Of a stretch of 64,000 bases of DNA, positions 22,861 to 37,185 are shown one piece after another. Below the pieces are notes generated by a model, which did not search any database, was not told the origin of the DNA, and saw only the letters and a program-made list of their open reading frames with translations. The stretch is from Krasilnikovozyma curviuscula (lineage: Eukaryota > Basidiomycota > Tremellomycetes > Cystofilobasidiales > Mrakiaceae), in contig MVAQ01000012.1 in NCBI GenBank assembly GCA_014825775.1, positions 1-64,000 on the forward strand, written 5' to 3'. How positions within the stretch are numbered: the first letter of the stretch is position 1; each line of letters starts with the position of its first letter. The translations under genes were made by a program, and so were the position numbers.

Positions 22861-23232
22861 GCCAGAAATGACGCAGTTTGAGGTGGCAGCGAAGGGGTTT
22901 TCACGTTTTGGAGAGCTAGAAGGACAAATCAAGTAGCTGGCATGAGAAGCGACTTCAAGCTTAACAGTATAGTTTGTAAAAAGTACAGGGTCGAGTTTGA
23001 GATTTGACAGCTAGGAGCAGGACAGAGCAACGGCGAGTTTGAACTCTTCTGCGCGCGAACACATTCTTGGAGTTCTAGACGTTTTTTTGGCCCTAATAGG
23101 TAAGCACCTCGGTCTCTTGTCCTCTCAATGGTATGTCGTGTCTGATGGATCATGTGTGATTTCTTGTCACAACTGCAGCCTGGTTGAACAGACACTCCAC
23201 TTCGCGTGTTACCGCTGCGCTTCCTCCTCAAA
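22861..23232. promoter_or_regulatory. Divergent promoter, PTEN / MFS transporter
   Basis: This 372-base interval separates two head-to-head genes and must hold both promoters. I see no clear TATA box; several short C/T-rich runs lie toward the transporter side. Confidence 0.4.
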
Positions 23233-25228
23233 ATGGTGACCCCTCTGCCTCTGAAGCAGCTCACTGCTCTCAATATCGCACGACTAGCTGAACCTATTGC
23301 TTACAGTTGCATATTTCCAGTGAGTCTTGCAGCTCTCATTCTGGCCAGTGCTGTTATCGATGTTCGTGTTCTGTTGCAGTTCATCAATCCTCTCGTTGAG
23401 AGTCTGGGGTTCGAGAAGGAGGTGGTGGGTATCTATGCTGGTATTATTGAAGGTGCGTTTGCCCTGGCCCAGTTCTTTACTGTGTACAGATGGGGAAGGT
23501 TGTCAGATCGTATCGGAAGGTGTGTTGCGCCCCCCTTCCTGGTCGTCGCTGCTTCGCTCCTACTAGTTCAGCTAATTGCTCCTTTTTTCCTATTCCTAAA
23601 ACCTACAGAAAACCAATCATACTGTTTGGGCTCGCTGGTGTTGGATCTTCCATCTGTCTCTTTGGTCTCGTCGACAAGTCCTTCTGGGCGCTCGTCACCG
23701 CCCGAGCCCTCAACGGTGCTCTCTCAGGCAATGGATCGGTCATCAAAGCTGCCTTGGGTGAAATTACAGATCGAACAAACGAAGCCAAAGTCTTCCCCAT
23801 CTTTAGGTCTGTAGAACTTTTTTTGACTCGCGGTCGCTTACCGATTTCCTGTCGCGTTTGGCCGTCGTGCTGACTTCGGCGGTGTTTTTGCGTTAAGTCT
23901 CATGTGGTCATTTGGGTTGATCATTGGGTAAGTTGACCATCTTCTTCGTTTCGAGTTCGCAAAATTCTGACGTTCCTTGAACTGCAGTCCCACGCTCGGT
24001 GGTTACTTGGCTCACCCAAACCTTCCTTCCTTCCCATTCCTTTCCGTCACCCATCCTTATTTCCTACCATGTGTCATCGCCGGGTGTGTCACATTGCTAG
24101 GGTTCGTTGTAGTATGGACGTTCTTAGATGAGGTGAGTTTTAACCCATTTGGAGGTACTTGTCGCGTATTTTAAGCCCGATCCTTTCCTTTCGGATTACA
24201 ATAGACGCTCGAGAGTAAACGAAGGTCAAACTCGGTTAGGATCACGGTTGATGACGAAGAGTCTCCTCTGATACCTTCCACTTCAGCAATCACCATCGCA
24301 CCCACTCTCACACCCACAGCTCCTCCTCTCAGCGCGATTGAGATCTTGAAAATCACTGAAGTTCGAAAGGTTCTTCAATCGTATTTCGTGAGTGTTCCAG
24401 CTTTCTTCGAATCCCCTTTCTTCTCCATCTAACGTGGCGGTGTCAACCCTGGCAGTGGTTGTCGTTCCTGGCCAATTCATATGATTCCGTCTTCGTCCTG
24501 TTGGCTTATGGTGACCGTGAGCTGGGTGGACTGGGATTGAAACCACAGCAGATCGCTAGTATCATGTCACTGGGAGGTGTCTTCAGGTTGGCGCTTTATC
24601 CTCATCTCGATGTTATATGATGTTGACCCACTGAAATCGTCTTTTGTACAGCGCCTGCTTCCAAGTCTTCCTCTTCCCCAAGCTTCAACTCAAATTTGGC
24701 ACACGGCGTTTCTACCGTTTCTGCATGTGGTGCTACCCATTCACCTACCTCACGTGCTTCATCCTCTCCCACGCTTCCAAGACGGGTCTCATTGAGAACT
24801 CGCGAGTGCTGTGGTTGGGGATCGCCATGCTCGTCGCAATTACGAGGACAGGAGCAATCGCGTTCCCATTGAATATGATTGCGCTGAATATCTCGGCACC
24901 ATCCAAGAGTGTGCTCGGATCCATCAATGGGCTGTCGCAGATGCTGGCGTGTGGTTCGAGATCGTATGTGTTGGGTTTGGTTTTCATCTTGTTTTAGGTG
25001 GACCGCGACCGTCTTCTGACGAGTCTCTCTTTCTCACTTGTCAATGATAGTTTTGGACCAGCACTCATAGGCTCGTTCTATGCTTTGTCTCTCAAGACCA
25101 ACCTTCCCATCGTTTGGGTGGTGTACGGATCGATGGCGGTCTACAGTGCGCTGTTAGCTCGACGAGTGAAGGGTAGAGAGGAGCATGATTTGGACGATGC
25201 TGAAAGGGAAAGAGAGCTGAACAAGTAG
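23233..25228 (+). CDS. Major facilitator transporter, DHA1 / zinc-induced-facilitator-like type
   Basis: Nine exons (23233-23319, 23380-23519, 23609-23806, 23898-23927, 23988-24132, 24205-24387, 24456-24586, 24652-24963, 25051-25228) give 467 residues and about 12 hydrophobic segments. The MFS motif between helices 2 and 3 reads GRLSDRIGRKP. SLMWSFGLIIGPTLGGYLAHP marks helix 5, the antiporter-type motif. A hydrophilic central loop of about 45 residues lies between helices 6 and 7. The sequence resembles fungal members annotated as multidrug or ZIFL-type transporters. The substrate is unknown. The 30-nt fourth exon is short but fixed by phase. It is divergently arranged with the PTEN gene. Confidence 0.87.
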
Positions 25229-26517
25229 ACGGAGCAGTAGAATGATCATCTCGCTGAAGTTTTGTAAGCCGCATTTGCAATAGATGTGATTTCTCTAGAC
25301 CTACACTCTCTTTGACCTGGAAGCAATTCAACTCCTTCTTGGATACCTATCAATGTCTTCAACGGTTAGAATCCAGTTCGATTCCAAGCAACAGCGGTCA
25401 GCTGGCGCAGAGTTGATTACAAAGGCAGCCAATGGAGCCATATGATTTTCCAAGATACCCTCAGTTCTGATTTAAAGTAATGAATCCTCTTCTTATTTCT
25501 ATCTATCCTTCCAGCCAATCAAAGGCAAACCAGCGATTATCGATGTGCGCCTGCATGGGGAAGCATGGGCGCGCTTGACGGCATTACGTTCTTCGACTTC
25601 TACGTGTATCCTTGACAGCGCTGACTAGCGAATCCCTTCCAGCAAGACAGCAACGTCAAAAGTCAACTTCAACAAGTTCTAGAGCGTTCGACCCATCCAC
25701 CCATTCTTCTAACTCCCACCGCCACGCCCTCAGCCAGAATCTAGTGAAATTCGACTGGGCCTCTTTCAGTTTCCGGACTACCACTCAGCTTCAGGAAAGG
25801 GTCACCAGCATAGGACATCTTTCTTCGGCAAACAGCATACGAGGTGAGCATAGTCTTATGATTAGATTGAATAGAGGGATTGTACCGGTTTGAGGAGGCT
25901 TCTGCAGGAGGAAACGTACGAGGAACGCCAGGCGAAAGGTCGAACTCTGTGTTCCAGAAGTGGTTTATCTGAGGGCAAATACTCAGTCACTTGGGATCAT
26001 CTCTGGTCCTACAGAGGCGAATGAGAGGGATCAGGTCGTTGGATGAGACGTCCTGTCGAAGGAAATTCATTCGAGGGATGACGGGCTCATCTCCTAAGTG
26101 GACGGGAAGGCTGCAAGAGCCATTCAATACTCAATCCTTCTTCTATCTGGTCTCAGATGACAAGAAAGTGCTAGGTTAGGTGGTAGTAACCATTTGTCCA
26201 GTACTACGTCTGGCCGTACCAAGAGCAGGACTTGAAGAAAGCCCTGTCGCTAGCAGAAATGACTGGGCCCGCCGCTGGTTCTTTCGATTTGACGCCGTGC
26301 AAACCAACGGATTTGTTACTGACCGCTGTTCTCTTCCCTCATGATGTTATTAGATCCAACTAAAGTCTTGCGTCCGTCTCGAACTGATTCAACCACGATT
26401 CTCAAAAAGATCAAAAGTGCAGACTTGAAGAAGCTGAGCTTGCCTCTCTTCCGAACTTTACCTTTCAAACCCTTCTCCATCAGCTTCATCAGACCAACAG
26501 CTACCAGTTCTTCAAAC
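25229..26517. other. Intergenic / leader of the ORM gene
   Basis: About 1.3 kb without a recognisable gene. A 30-codon ATG frame occurs at 25353 and an open frame at 25612-25893 lacks a start ATG; neither has a motif. From 26341 the frame of the ORM gene is already open, so part may be coding or leader. Confidence 0.4.
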
Positions 26518-27885
26518 ATGGAGACAGAATTTAGAGAATCTTCTCTTGGTGCCTCCAACGCTGCGCCGACGTTTACAATTACACCCCCTTCAAGACAGGG
26601 CTCTTTTGCTTCGCCTACTGAGTCCATGCCGTCCCCGCTGGCATCCTCCGTTCCTTCATCGTCGTCGGTATCAAAGACAGCTTCTTCGTCAGGCTCGACG
26701 ACTCGCACTCGGACACGTTCCTCATCCACCCCGATCCAAAACCATTATCACCACACGACCGTCTCCCAGGCGCCTTCGTTCAACAGAGCGTACTCCTCAA
26801 ACACGGTTACCAAGATGCCGTCACTCTCTGATATCTCAACCTCAACTGGCTCCATGTCCAGCATCGGTGGCCTCGCGGGGATAGAGCGAAAGGGCAAAGG
26901 GAGGGCGAGAAGTGCGTCCTTGATAACTGTAAAGGAAGTCGGGCCTGCAGAACAAGATTCGTCAGAGATGGCGGATGTGGGGGCTGGCGGGCCATTGAAT
27001 TGGGAATGGGTAGATTCAAAAGGTGAGAGACTGCGACTTTCTTTGTCAAGTATGGCGAAGGCGGCGGGATAAGCAGCACAAAAGAGGCATCAACGTCCTT
27101 CTTGGACCGACTCGACCGCGATGTTTTCTATTCTAGTTTCTTGCGGGTTTTGGAACAAAGGTGCTAACAAGAATGGTTATCTTTCAACAGGGGCATGGCT
27201 TATCCACCCAATCCTCATCTTGCTAGGAAAGTTTTTGATTGACGCAATCCCTGGAATGAACCACGACCTCTCTTGGACGCTCGTCAACTGTGGGTACATG
27301 ATAGTGACATACCTTATCTTCCATCAAATGGTTGGAATCCCATTCGAGAATACGTAAGCTCGCTTCTGTTAAAGTTGGGTCGAAGCAGAATTGTGAGGCT
27401 GACCTCAACTCAACCTTGCCTTTCAGAATGCCAACTGGAGGAGCGTATGATGACTTGACACTCTGGGAACAAATCGATAATGGAGCGCAGTATACACCAG
27501 CGAAGAAGTGGTTGACATCGGTGCCAATTGGACTGTGAGTTTTGACCCAGCTGTCTCCGCATTTTCCCTAGTTCTTTATTGAGCAGATGCGGTTTCGTTA
27601 GATTCCTGATCTCAACTCACTACACTCGATACAACCCGACATTGTTCCTGGTTAATTTTATGGCCCTTGTTGTTATCCTCTTACCGAAGCTGCCTCAAGT
27701 AAGTCTAATTGTCATTCAGCGCCTTGTTTGCGGTTTCCACGGCTAATCATGTCTCTGCTCTGCAGCTCCACCGACTGCGTTTTTATTTCTTTGAAGGATT
27801 GATGGATACACCAGGAGCCAGTCATCCTCCATCTCCTATCGGAACACCACGAGCAGGCTCTCCCCTCCTCAAACGTACCGAGTAG
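26518..27885 (+). CDS. ORM1: Orm/ORMDL family regulator of sphingolipid synthesis
   Basis: Exons 26518-27022, 27191-27353, 27427-27534, 27602-27698 and 27766-27885 give 330 residues. The conserved core starts at WVDSKGAWLIHP and includes the membrane hairpins, LTLWEQIDNGAQYTPAKKWL, HYTRYNPTLF and LLPKLPQLHRLRF, all matching ORMDL proteins, which inhibit serine palmitoyltransferase in the ER. The core is about 150 residues; the other half is a Ser/Thr-rich N-terminal extension with many SP/TP and RSxS-like sites. In yeast the shorter Orm N-terminus is phosphorylated by Ypk kinases to relieve inhibition; a similar use here is inference. The start at 26518 has a good context (AAACATGG), but the frame is open to an ATG at 26341, which would add 59 residues. 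Confidence 0.9.
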
Positions 27886-29177
27886 ATACCACCCTTCATC
27901 ACATGCTGTATGTCACCCGACCATTGAAACCCCTCAACGGGTATGAACAGGACGACCAACCATTTAGTGTGTAAGATGTCTTTGTGCATTCTCCCCGATT
28001 TCCCCCTTTCCCATTGTGTGTTGCCTTCCCCCGTGTCATAGATTGGAGTCTTCCGTCGTATACTATCCAACTTCTTCATTATGTAATTTCTTTTGCTCGA
28101 ACCCTGTTTGACGAACATTCAGAGAAGCAGTGGTAGCAACATCTCTTAGTAGATTCTCCGCACTCTTTATGCTTTTGAAACAAAACTCCCAATCTTGGCT
28201 GCGTCCGTCCAGCTTGGCGGAGTCGCGAGAAACAAACTGACGCACGCGCAGCGATGCGATCTCGTCTGACAACCACGACGACACCCCAATGCGTCCGGGG
28301 AGCAGGAAAACAAAGAGCTAAATACCAACGTATTGTTTGTCCGAGGTTACAGAATCCCATACTGCTCGCGATGTGTATGAGGGGCTGCTTATAAGCACAG
28401 CAATAAATGCTCAGATATAGAAACGCTTTTATTGCGCGTTTCTGAGAAGGGGATATTCTCGGGCGCAAGGTCAAAAAGCTCTCATTCTTGAACAGGTGTG
28501 CTGGAATCATCCCTCAGGAAATGATGGTGGTGCTGTCACCTAAATCTGCGATTGCGCCGCCCCTGCTCCCGAATATTTATCTCTGTATGGACGTGGAATT
28601 ACCTGAGAGAAGCCCTCTGGTGACTTACCACACGAATCTTTTTCCCGGGAGACTTCACAAAAACAGATGCGATGCAGGGCCCTTGGGTATATAAAAAATC
28701 CACCACAGGGCTGAGGTAAATATAGCTGCGTCCGATTTTGACTGGCAGCCCGAAAAAAAAAAGCAACACGCTTCGTGGCCTAACCCCAAACCAACACTTG
28801 AAGCCCCAAGAGGTCTCTTTGCTCTTCGCTGGCCTTCGTTTTTGTGCTCCACAAGGGCTTGGAATAAAGAAATTAATACCTGTTTGCTCGGAAGAACCAA
28901 GAAGAAAAAACACAGCGTCTCTGCGCAGATTATTTTCGGGGGGCTGCTCTTCTGGTCAGTCGAGCCTTCCCCGTCGAAGCCCTTTCCTTCCAACCACGAC
29001 TGATAAATAAACAAACCATATATCTCTCTTTTTCTCTTCCTTTTGTTTCCCTCTCAGGTGTATCTCAGCCTTCCCTGAGTCGGATTTTCGACCTCGCCTT
29101 GCTTCTCAGTCTCAAACCACACGCTTCCCCTTTCTCCTACTCCAACTTTTCTTTTCGGTTTCCGTCGAGGGACCAAG
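27886..29177. promoter_or_regulatory. Long upstream region of the GMC oxidase gene
   Basis: A 1.3 kb gap, one of the longest here, between ORM1 and the GMC oxidase gene, both on the plus strand. From about 28960 it becomes T/C-rich (29030-29150), consistent with a leader next to the ATG. Small open frames on both strands show no motif. Confidence 0.4.
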
Positions 29178-32100
29178 ATGACTCTAGGAGGACCAGTATG
29201 CCTGGCTCTGGCTCTGGCTGCAGGGGCTGTTAATGCCCAATGGAACGATGGCCATGCCTGTATGTGCTCCTCCTCTTCGCGCATCCCTTGCTGTTTCGCG
29301 CTGACTTCCCGTTCTCTTTTTGGGGTCCTTGCCTCTTGAAACGACACCACCAGTCAAACAGCAAACCAGACGGTCTCTCACCACCTCGCCTTCAGATCTC
29401 AGTGGTCAGACATTCGACTTTGTCATTGCAGGGTGAGTAACAACCCTTCGCCTGAAAACTCGCGTTCGCCAGGATCGGCGCTGACATTCCTCGTTTTTGG
29501 TGTTGACAGGGGTGGTGTCGCAGGTCTAGCGCTAGCTGCACGACTGGCTGAATGGTCCAATGTGACTGTAGCTGTTATTGAAGCTGGCGGTGATGGCAGT
29601 GAGTTTGAAGATAGAGTGAGTTTCCCATCAACCGGATCGGCCGCCCGTTTGCCTTCCCGTTTCCTGTTTCTGACCTATGCACTCAAAAATAATCACAGAT
29701 AGACGTTCCTGGTTATTCGTACATCGATGGTCTTACATACACTGCCTATGACTGGGGTTACGACACGACTGTTCAGGTGAGTTTGTGCGAATCAACCCTG
29801 AAGAGGCTCGCATCTTGTCGTTCGCCCCCGCCCAAGCTCACGTCTGGTACGATGTTGACTTCTTCGCTTTTGACACACCATGCAGACTGATGCGGGAAAT
29901 GCCACTAAGTATTGGCCAAGAGGCAAAGGGCTGGGTGGATCTGGTGCCATCAACGGAATGTTTTGGAGGGTCGCCTCTGCTCAGGAATACGATGCTTGGA
30001 ATGACCTCAATCCAGGCGGTGCCGAAGACTGGGGATGGTCCGAAGTGTCAAAGTACATCATGAAGGTGAGCGACTATCGAATTTTGTGTGGAGTAACTTG
30101 GACTGATTCACTCCTCAACAACTTTTTTTTGGACGCCGAAACAGTCTGAGAACCTGACTCTCCCTACTGCCGACCAGACCAGTACATTCGGTATTGCTGC
30201 TGACGCGTCCGCTCATGGATCTGGTGGACCCATCCAGACTGGATTCTGTGAATATATCTTCGACTTTGTCGCGCACTGGATCCCAACTTGGGTGAGTCTA
30301 CACTGATTCTATCGTTCTCCACTACCAAATGACGTCTACTGAGTTTTCATTGACGCTTGGATCTTGCTCTACACAGGAAACTCTTAACTTCAAAGCTATA
30401 GATGGCCAAGGTGGTTCCACCCACGGTGTATTCATGACAGCCATGACCCTCAACGCCAGAAACCAGAGTCGATCCGACTCTAAAGCTGGATACATCGACC
30501 CCTTTCCAAGGTCCAATCTTAAGATCCTGACTGGATATCAGGTTACTGGAATTCAATGGAACAGCACTACCTCTGGAAGTGCGGTCGCTGGTGGTCTTAC
30601 TTTCAAAGCTGCTGATGGCACTGGCTCGAGTTACACCGTATACGCTGGCAAAGAAGTCATTCTTTCGTAAGTTCAAACTTCTAGGTCTCGCTTTACACCA
30701 GCATCTAAATTCACGTCTTATACCTTTGCAGCGGTGGTGTCATTGGCTCTGCTCAGATCCTGCAGTTATCTGGTGTCGGTCCCAGCGGCACTTTGACACC
30801 TCTCGGTATCGATGTCGTCTCAGATATCCCTGTCGGATACAATCTTCAAGATCATGCATCAGCTACTATGTACTTCAACACTGTTTCCGGAACTACCACT
30901 TGGAGTGCTCTCAGAGATTCTTTTGTGGGCACTACTAGCACGAACCTTTCAAATACTGCGTTGACTGAATGGAAAGATTCTGGTACTGGATTGTTAACTT
31001 ACGTTAACCAAGCTGTTGGTTATCCATCCTTTGCTGACATCAACTCTGACTATGTGAGCTATCCTCGCCTTTGTCTACCTCATCTGTTAGGCTCAACGCT
31101 ACCTTTCCTCCTAGGCTACTTACGCAGCTTCTGCCGCCTCTGCTTTGACTACCAACACAAACAACATGATTGACTGGTATAGCGGTGATGTTCCTTCCTC
31201 CGTTTCTGCTGGTCTTAAAGCGCAGTATAACATCACCAAGTAAGTAGACGGTCCTTTCTCTGTGTTTGCTACGGCCTTGCTTACCGCCACTCATCGTTTT
31301 TATGACATCCTCAGCACTTGGCTTAGTACGGATGTTGGCCAATTGGAAATCATCCTTACTATGCTTGGCCCTGCACAAACAACCCAAATCGGTATTCAGG
31401 TCGCCATCCAGCACCCTTATTCTCGAGGAACAGTTCTCATCAATTCCACTAGTGCTTTCAACAAGCCAGTTATTAACCCTGGATATTTTGGACAGGATTA
31501 CGATTGTAAGTTGCGAAAGCTTTGTGAACAAAACCAGGGAAGGTGATTGACTTTGGTGACTTTACCTTCCGTCTTAGCCGACATCTTCCAATACGGAGCT
31601 ACCTGGGCCAGAACGTTGGCTGCCACTGCGCCACTGAGCAACTACCTCGCGGGAGAGGTTACTCCAGGAACGGCGTATACCGGAAGCACTCTCGGAAGTT
31701 ACATGGTCAACAAATCTGAAACCGAGTATCACCCTCTGGGAACATGCTCTATGCTGCCACAAGCGAGTGGAGGTGTTGTTGATACCACTCTGATGGTTTA
31801 CGGCACTACCAACCTGAGAGTTGTGAGTTGCGACAGAGAATAAGCCAACACGTGCGTGCATGAACTGATCAGCTTTCCTTGCTCTTGCAGGTCGATGCCT
31901 CCATCATTCCACTCCACCTCTCCGCTCACTTGATGGCCACGTCTTATGGTATCGCTGAGAAGGCAGCCGATATCATCAAGTCCAAGTGGGCAGCCAAAAT
32001 CTTAGCCTCCACTACCTCCAGCTCGACCACTGCCACCGCTACAACTGGTACCAGCGCTTCTACCTCTGCTTCAGCCGGTCTCGGCTCAGCAGCTACGACA

Positions 32101-32806
32101 GGAAACCTGACATCTATAACTACAGGTGCGAAAGCTGGAATCATTGTTGGTGTCGTTGGTGCTGCAGCTATTGCATTAGGCTTGGTGAGCGGCTTCGTTT
32201 CTAACAACTCATTATATCTTGCGCGTACTGATGTGCCATTCTCTTCGCAGTTGATCTTTTTCTTGGTCAGGAAGAGGAATAAGAAGTCGGCTGAGAAAGC
32301 TGCAGCTGCTGCCAGCTGGTATGCTGCTGGTCAGAATGACGACGACTGGGCTCCAGAGAGCAAACCTCCAGTGCGAGCTGACAGCTCGATGCGCCTTAAT
32401 CCAATGGGTCAAGGGCCATCATCTGAAGCACTCAGCGCTCCACCAGTGGTATTTGGACAACACTACAAGAGGCAGAGTGTTCAGAGCATGGAGTCGTACG
32501 GTACTGCTGAAATGGCTGCAGGTAACCCAATGTCTCACTCAAATTCATTTGGGCCAAACTACGACAGCGGATATGTAAGCCGCTCACTCCCCTTCCCTTA
32601 CTATTGCATTGTTTACTTACATCCATCCTCCTCTGTAGTCCCCACACCCAATCTCGCCTTACCAAGATTCTCCAGAGCTGCAATCTCCTGATTCAGGACG
32701 GCGCGTACTCAGTCCTCAACAGGGCTACAACTACTCTCCACAACCTGGCCAGCAGCCTCCAGTTGGTGGATACGGTCAACCAGGTTCCTACTTCACCCCT
32801 CATTAG
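29178..32806 (+). CDS. Membrane-anchored GMC-family FAD oxidoreductase
   Basis: Fourteen exons give 862 residues: 29178-29259, 29396-29432, 29510-29615, 29699-29776, 29886-30065, 30145-30291, 30377-30666, 30732-31053, 31115-31239, 31315-31505, 31578-31822, 31891-32184, 32251-32574, 32639-32806. A signal peptide ([12 protein letters not shown]) precedes the dinucleotide-binding motif [19 protein letters not shown] and ADP-site [18 protein letters not shown] and [17 protein letters not shown] are the two GMC signatures. [10 protein letters not shown] and [13 protein letters not shown] supply the catalytic His residues. After the catalytic domain (to about 625) come a Thr/Ser-rich stalk, a single membrane helix (about 682-704), a KRNKK stop-transfer signal and a roughly 155-residue Pro/Gln/Tyr-rich tail. 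Family members oxidise alcohols, sugars or choline; the substrate is not evident. Confidence 0.92.
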
Positions 32807-33374
32807 GCCACTGCACCAAACTGCTTACGACAATCTCTCAAATACACACTGTATTTCTACACCATCCACATCTATTGACACCCTAATTGCTCCAAAGGAT
32901 GCCTCACCTTATAACATTAATAGCAATTTTGGACCATTTCTTCAGCTTGGACACTTTCATTCGCAGTGCCTTAGCTTTGTTTGCTTCCTTTATAGATTTC
33001 CTCTCGCCGTTTCGCATCTCTCTCAATTGTTTTTCTAGCTCAACTCTTTCGCTCGTTCTTCATTACACGCTCGTTATCTTACCTCTCTCGTCGTTTCAAA
33101 AGTATCTAGAATCTTGATTTCGTAGAATGGACACTCCCCATAAATAACTGTTTACGATATCAAGCCGTTCGACCTTGCGCAGCGCAGCATTGCCTGAAGA
33201 TACAAATCTCCTGTTCGTCTTGTCTCTAGCCTTTCATCCAAGCTTGTGGAATCTTACTTCCAAGGAATGAACTGGAACTAAGCCGGCGCCACTGTTAGGC
33301 ATGTATTCCGCCAATTTTTCCTAGCAACGCAACAATGTCTCGACCAAAGCAGCTGCCCGATCTACTCTGCAACA
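32807..33374. other. Intergenic, ADE2 promoter
   Basis: A 568-base gap between two plus-strand genes, holding the terminator of the oxidase gene and the ADE2 promoter. No distinct element was identified. Confidence 0.4.
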
Positions 33375-35351
33375 ATGGCATCACAAAAAACTGTAGGAAT
33401 TCTCGGTAAGATCAATGCCCTTGGGAAAGTTTGAGTGTCCCGCTTGCTGAATCGGTGCTGCTTTTTCCTTGAAAACTGAAGGAGGAGGCCAGTTGGGTCG
33501 AATGTTGGCCCATGAAGCTGCCAAAGCCGCAGTACCTCTGTTGATCCTGGACTCTGGAGATTCTACACCAGCCAAGCAGGTCATTCAACCACCAGCTCCT
33601 CATTCAGCCCACCCAGACGGTTCGTTCGCCTCTGCTGAAGCAATCCGGGCACTTGCTTCGAACGTCGACATTTTGACGGTGGAGATTGAACATGTCGATG
33701 CTGATGTTCTTGAAGAAATTCAGAAAGAGGGCAAGGTTGAAGTTCACCCAGACCCAAAGACAATCAGAATCATTCAGGACAAGTTCAGACAGAAGCAGCA
33801 CTTGGCTCAGTTCGGTATTTCAGTAGCTCCCTTCATGATCATCGACTCAGCAACTCAGCAGGAATCTATCGCAGAAGCAGTCAAGCAGTTTGGTCTCCCT
33901 TTGATGTTAAAGGCGAGGACTTTGGCATACGACGGTCGTGGTAACTTCGCTCTCAAGTCATTGGATCAGGTAGAAGAAGCACTTAAATTCCTGGGTGATA
34001 GACCACTTTACGCTGAAAAGTGGGCTCCATTCAAGTGTGAAATTGCTGTCATGGTTGTGAGGACACCCGAAGGACTAGTGAAGTCATACGACCCTGTGGA
34101 AACTGTTCACGAGGATAGCATTTTAAGGCTGGTGTTAGCGCCTTTGAGGAGAGGACAAGGAATCAACGAGAGAGCTAGAGAAATGGCTGAGAAGGCTGTT
34201 GGTTGTCTTGTTGGAGCTGGTATCTTCGGTGTTGAGATGTTCTTGATGGACGATGGTGAGTTGCGATTAAATCCTTGAAGTTCTAGCCTTGAGACTGAGC
34301 AACCACTGTACCTTCAAATCAGGATCACTTTACATTAACGAGATTGCCCCAAGACCACACAACTCTGGTCACCACACTATCGAAGCTTGTCACACTTCTC
34401 AATTCGCCAACCACCTCCGCTCAATCTTGTCGCTGCCGCTCGGCTCAACTTCCCTTCAGGTCCCAGCCACAGCCATGGTCAATTTGATTGGCCAATCATC
34501 ATCTATGGACTCAATCACCAACTGTGTCACTGAAGCCTACAAGGCTGAAGGTGCATCCGTCCACCTCTACGGCAAAACCGAATGCCGAAAGGGAAGAAAG
34601 ATGGGTCACATCACGTTCGTCGCCAACTCCCAGCAGGAACTCATCGACAACATGAGAGAAACGTTCAGACTGTCTCTCCCATCAACCTCTAAACTCCCAT
34701 CAGAATTCACCCCATCCCTGCCATCACCATCGACACTCTCCTCTCAACTCTTTTCCCACCCACAGCCTCTGGTCGGTATCATCATGGGATCAGATTCGGA
34801 TCTGCCAGTTATGATGGCTGCAGTTCCAATTCTCAACCACTTTAAAGTTCCATTCGAACTGAGCATCGTCTCTGCTCACAGGACACCAGAGAGGATGGTT
34901 GAATACGCCAACGCCGCTGCTGGAAGAGGACTGAAGTGTATCATTGCTGGTGCTGGGGGAGCTGCTCACTTACCTGGAATGGTTGCTGCCTTGACAGCTC
35001 TTCCTGTTGTTGGTGTACCCGTTAAGGGAAGCTCGTTGGATGGTGTCGACTCTTTGTACAGTATCGTGCAGATGCCGGTAAGCTTTGATCTTCATTCAAG
35101 ATAACGTTGACTTATGTGCTTATGTGGTGCTCTTCTTTTTCCAGCGAGGAATTCCAACAGCCACTGTAGCCATCAACAACGCAACCAACGCGGGCCTCTT
35201 GGCTGTCCGAATCGTGTCCGCGGCGGACCCACGATTGATCACGGCGATGGAAGCTTACTTGGAGGGACTAAAGGGAGAAGTTATGGCGAAGGTTGATAAG
35301 TTGGAGACGATCGGTTGGGACAAGTACTTGGCCGGAATGGGTAAGAAGTAG
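33375..35351 (+). CDS. ADE2: Phosphoribosylaminoimidazole carboxylase (PurK-PurE fusion)
   Basis: Exons 33375-33405, 33482-34255, 34323-35077 and 35145-35351 give 588 residues, the usual fungal Ade2 size. The N-terminal ATP-grasp half starts [18 protein letters not shown] and contains [15 protein letters not shown] and [16 protein letters not shown]. The C-terminal PurE-like half starts [14 protein letters not shown], with the AIR-carboxylase signature SAHRTPERM and [13 protein letters not shown]. It carboxylates aminoimidazole ribonucleotide in de novo purine synthesis; loss in yeasts gives red colonies. The first exon is only 31 nt and ends inside the GGGQLG glycine motif. All key residues appear intact. 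Confidence 0.97.
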
Positions 35352-35770
35352 ATTGCGATTGACGAAGCAGTCAGTTGGACTTCGGCGCGTTAGCTTTGTA
35401 GTCACTTCTGGGACAACATATTTATTTTTTTGGAATTCAATTTCTAACCAGAAAGGACGAGCAGCTAAAAACAGGTCGAGGAATACCGCCACAGCTGATC
35501 TGCTGCACTCAAAAATCATACGAGCCCAGCTGCCAACCAACAATCACTCCAAATCCGCATTTGTGACCAAGTTTGCTGTTATCCATAGAGCACCGAGTAA
35601 GTTCTCTTTGGACCTGAGCTGGTGCAGTTTTGGACAATATCTGATCCTTGTCCCTGAATCCATAGTCGCTTGGTAGCACAAACCCTTTATCATTGAGAAA
35701 CCGTTGAGATCAGTAGTCTTCCAGCATCTAGCATACACAGGATCTGCACATTTTTCCAAATTGAAAACCT
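35352..35770. other. Intergenic between ADE2 and the pantothenate synthetase gene
   Basis: A 419-base gap between two plus-strand genes. Nothing specific was seen beyond the expected terminator and promoter. Confidence 0.35.
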
Positions 35771-37185
<1,415 letters not shown>

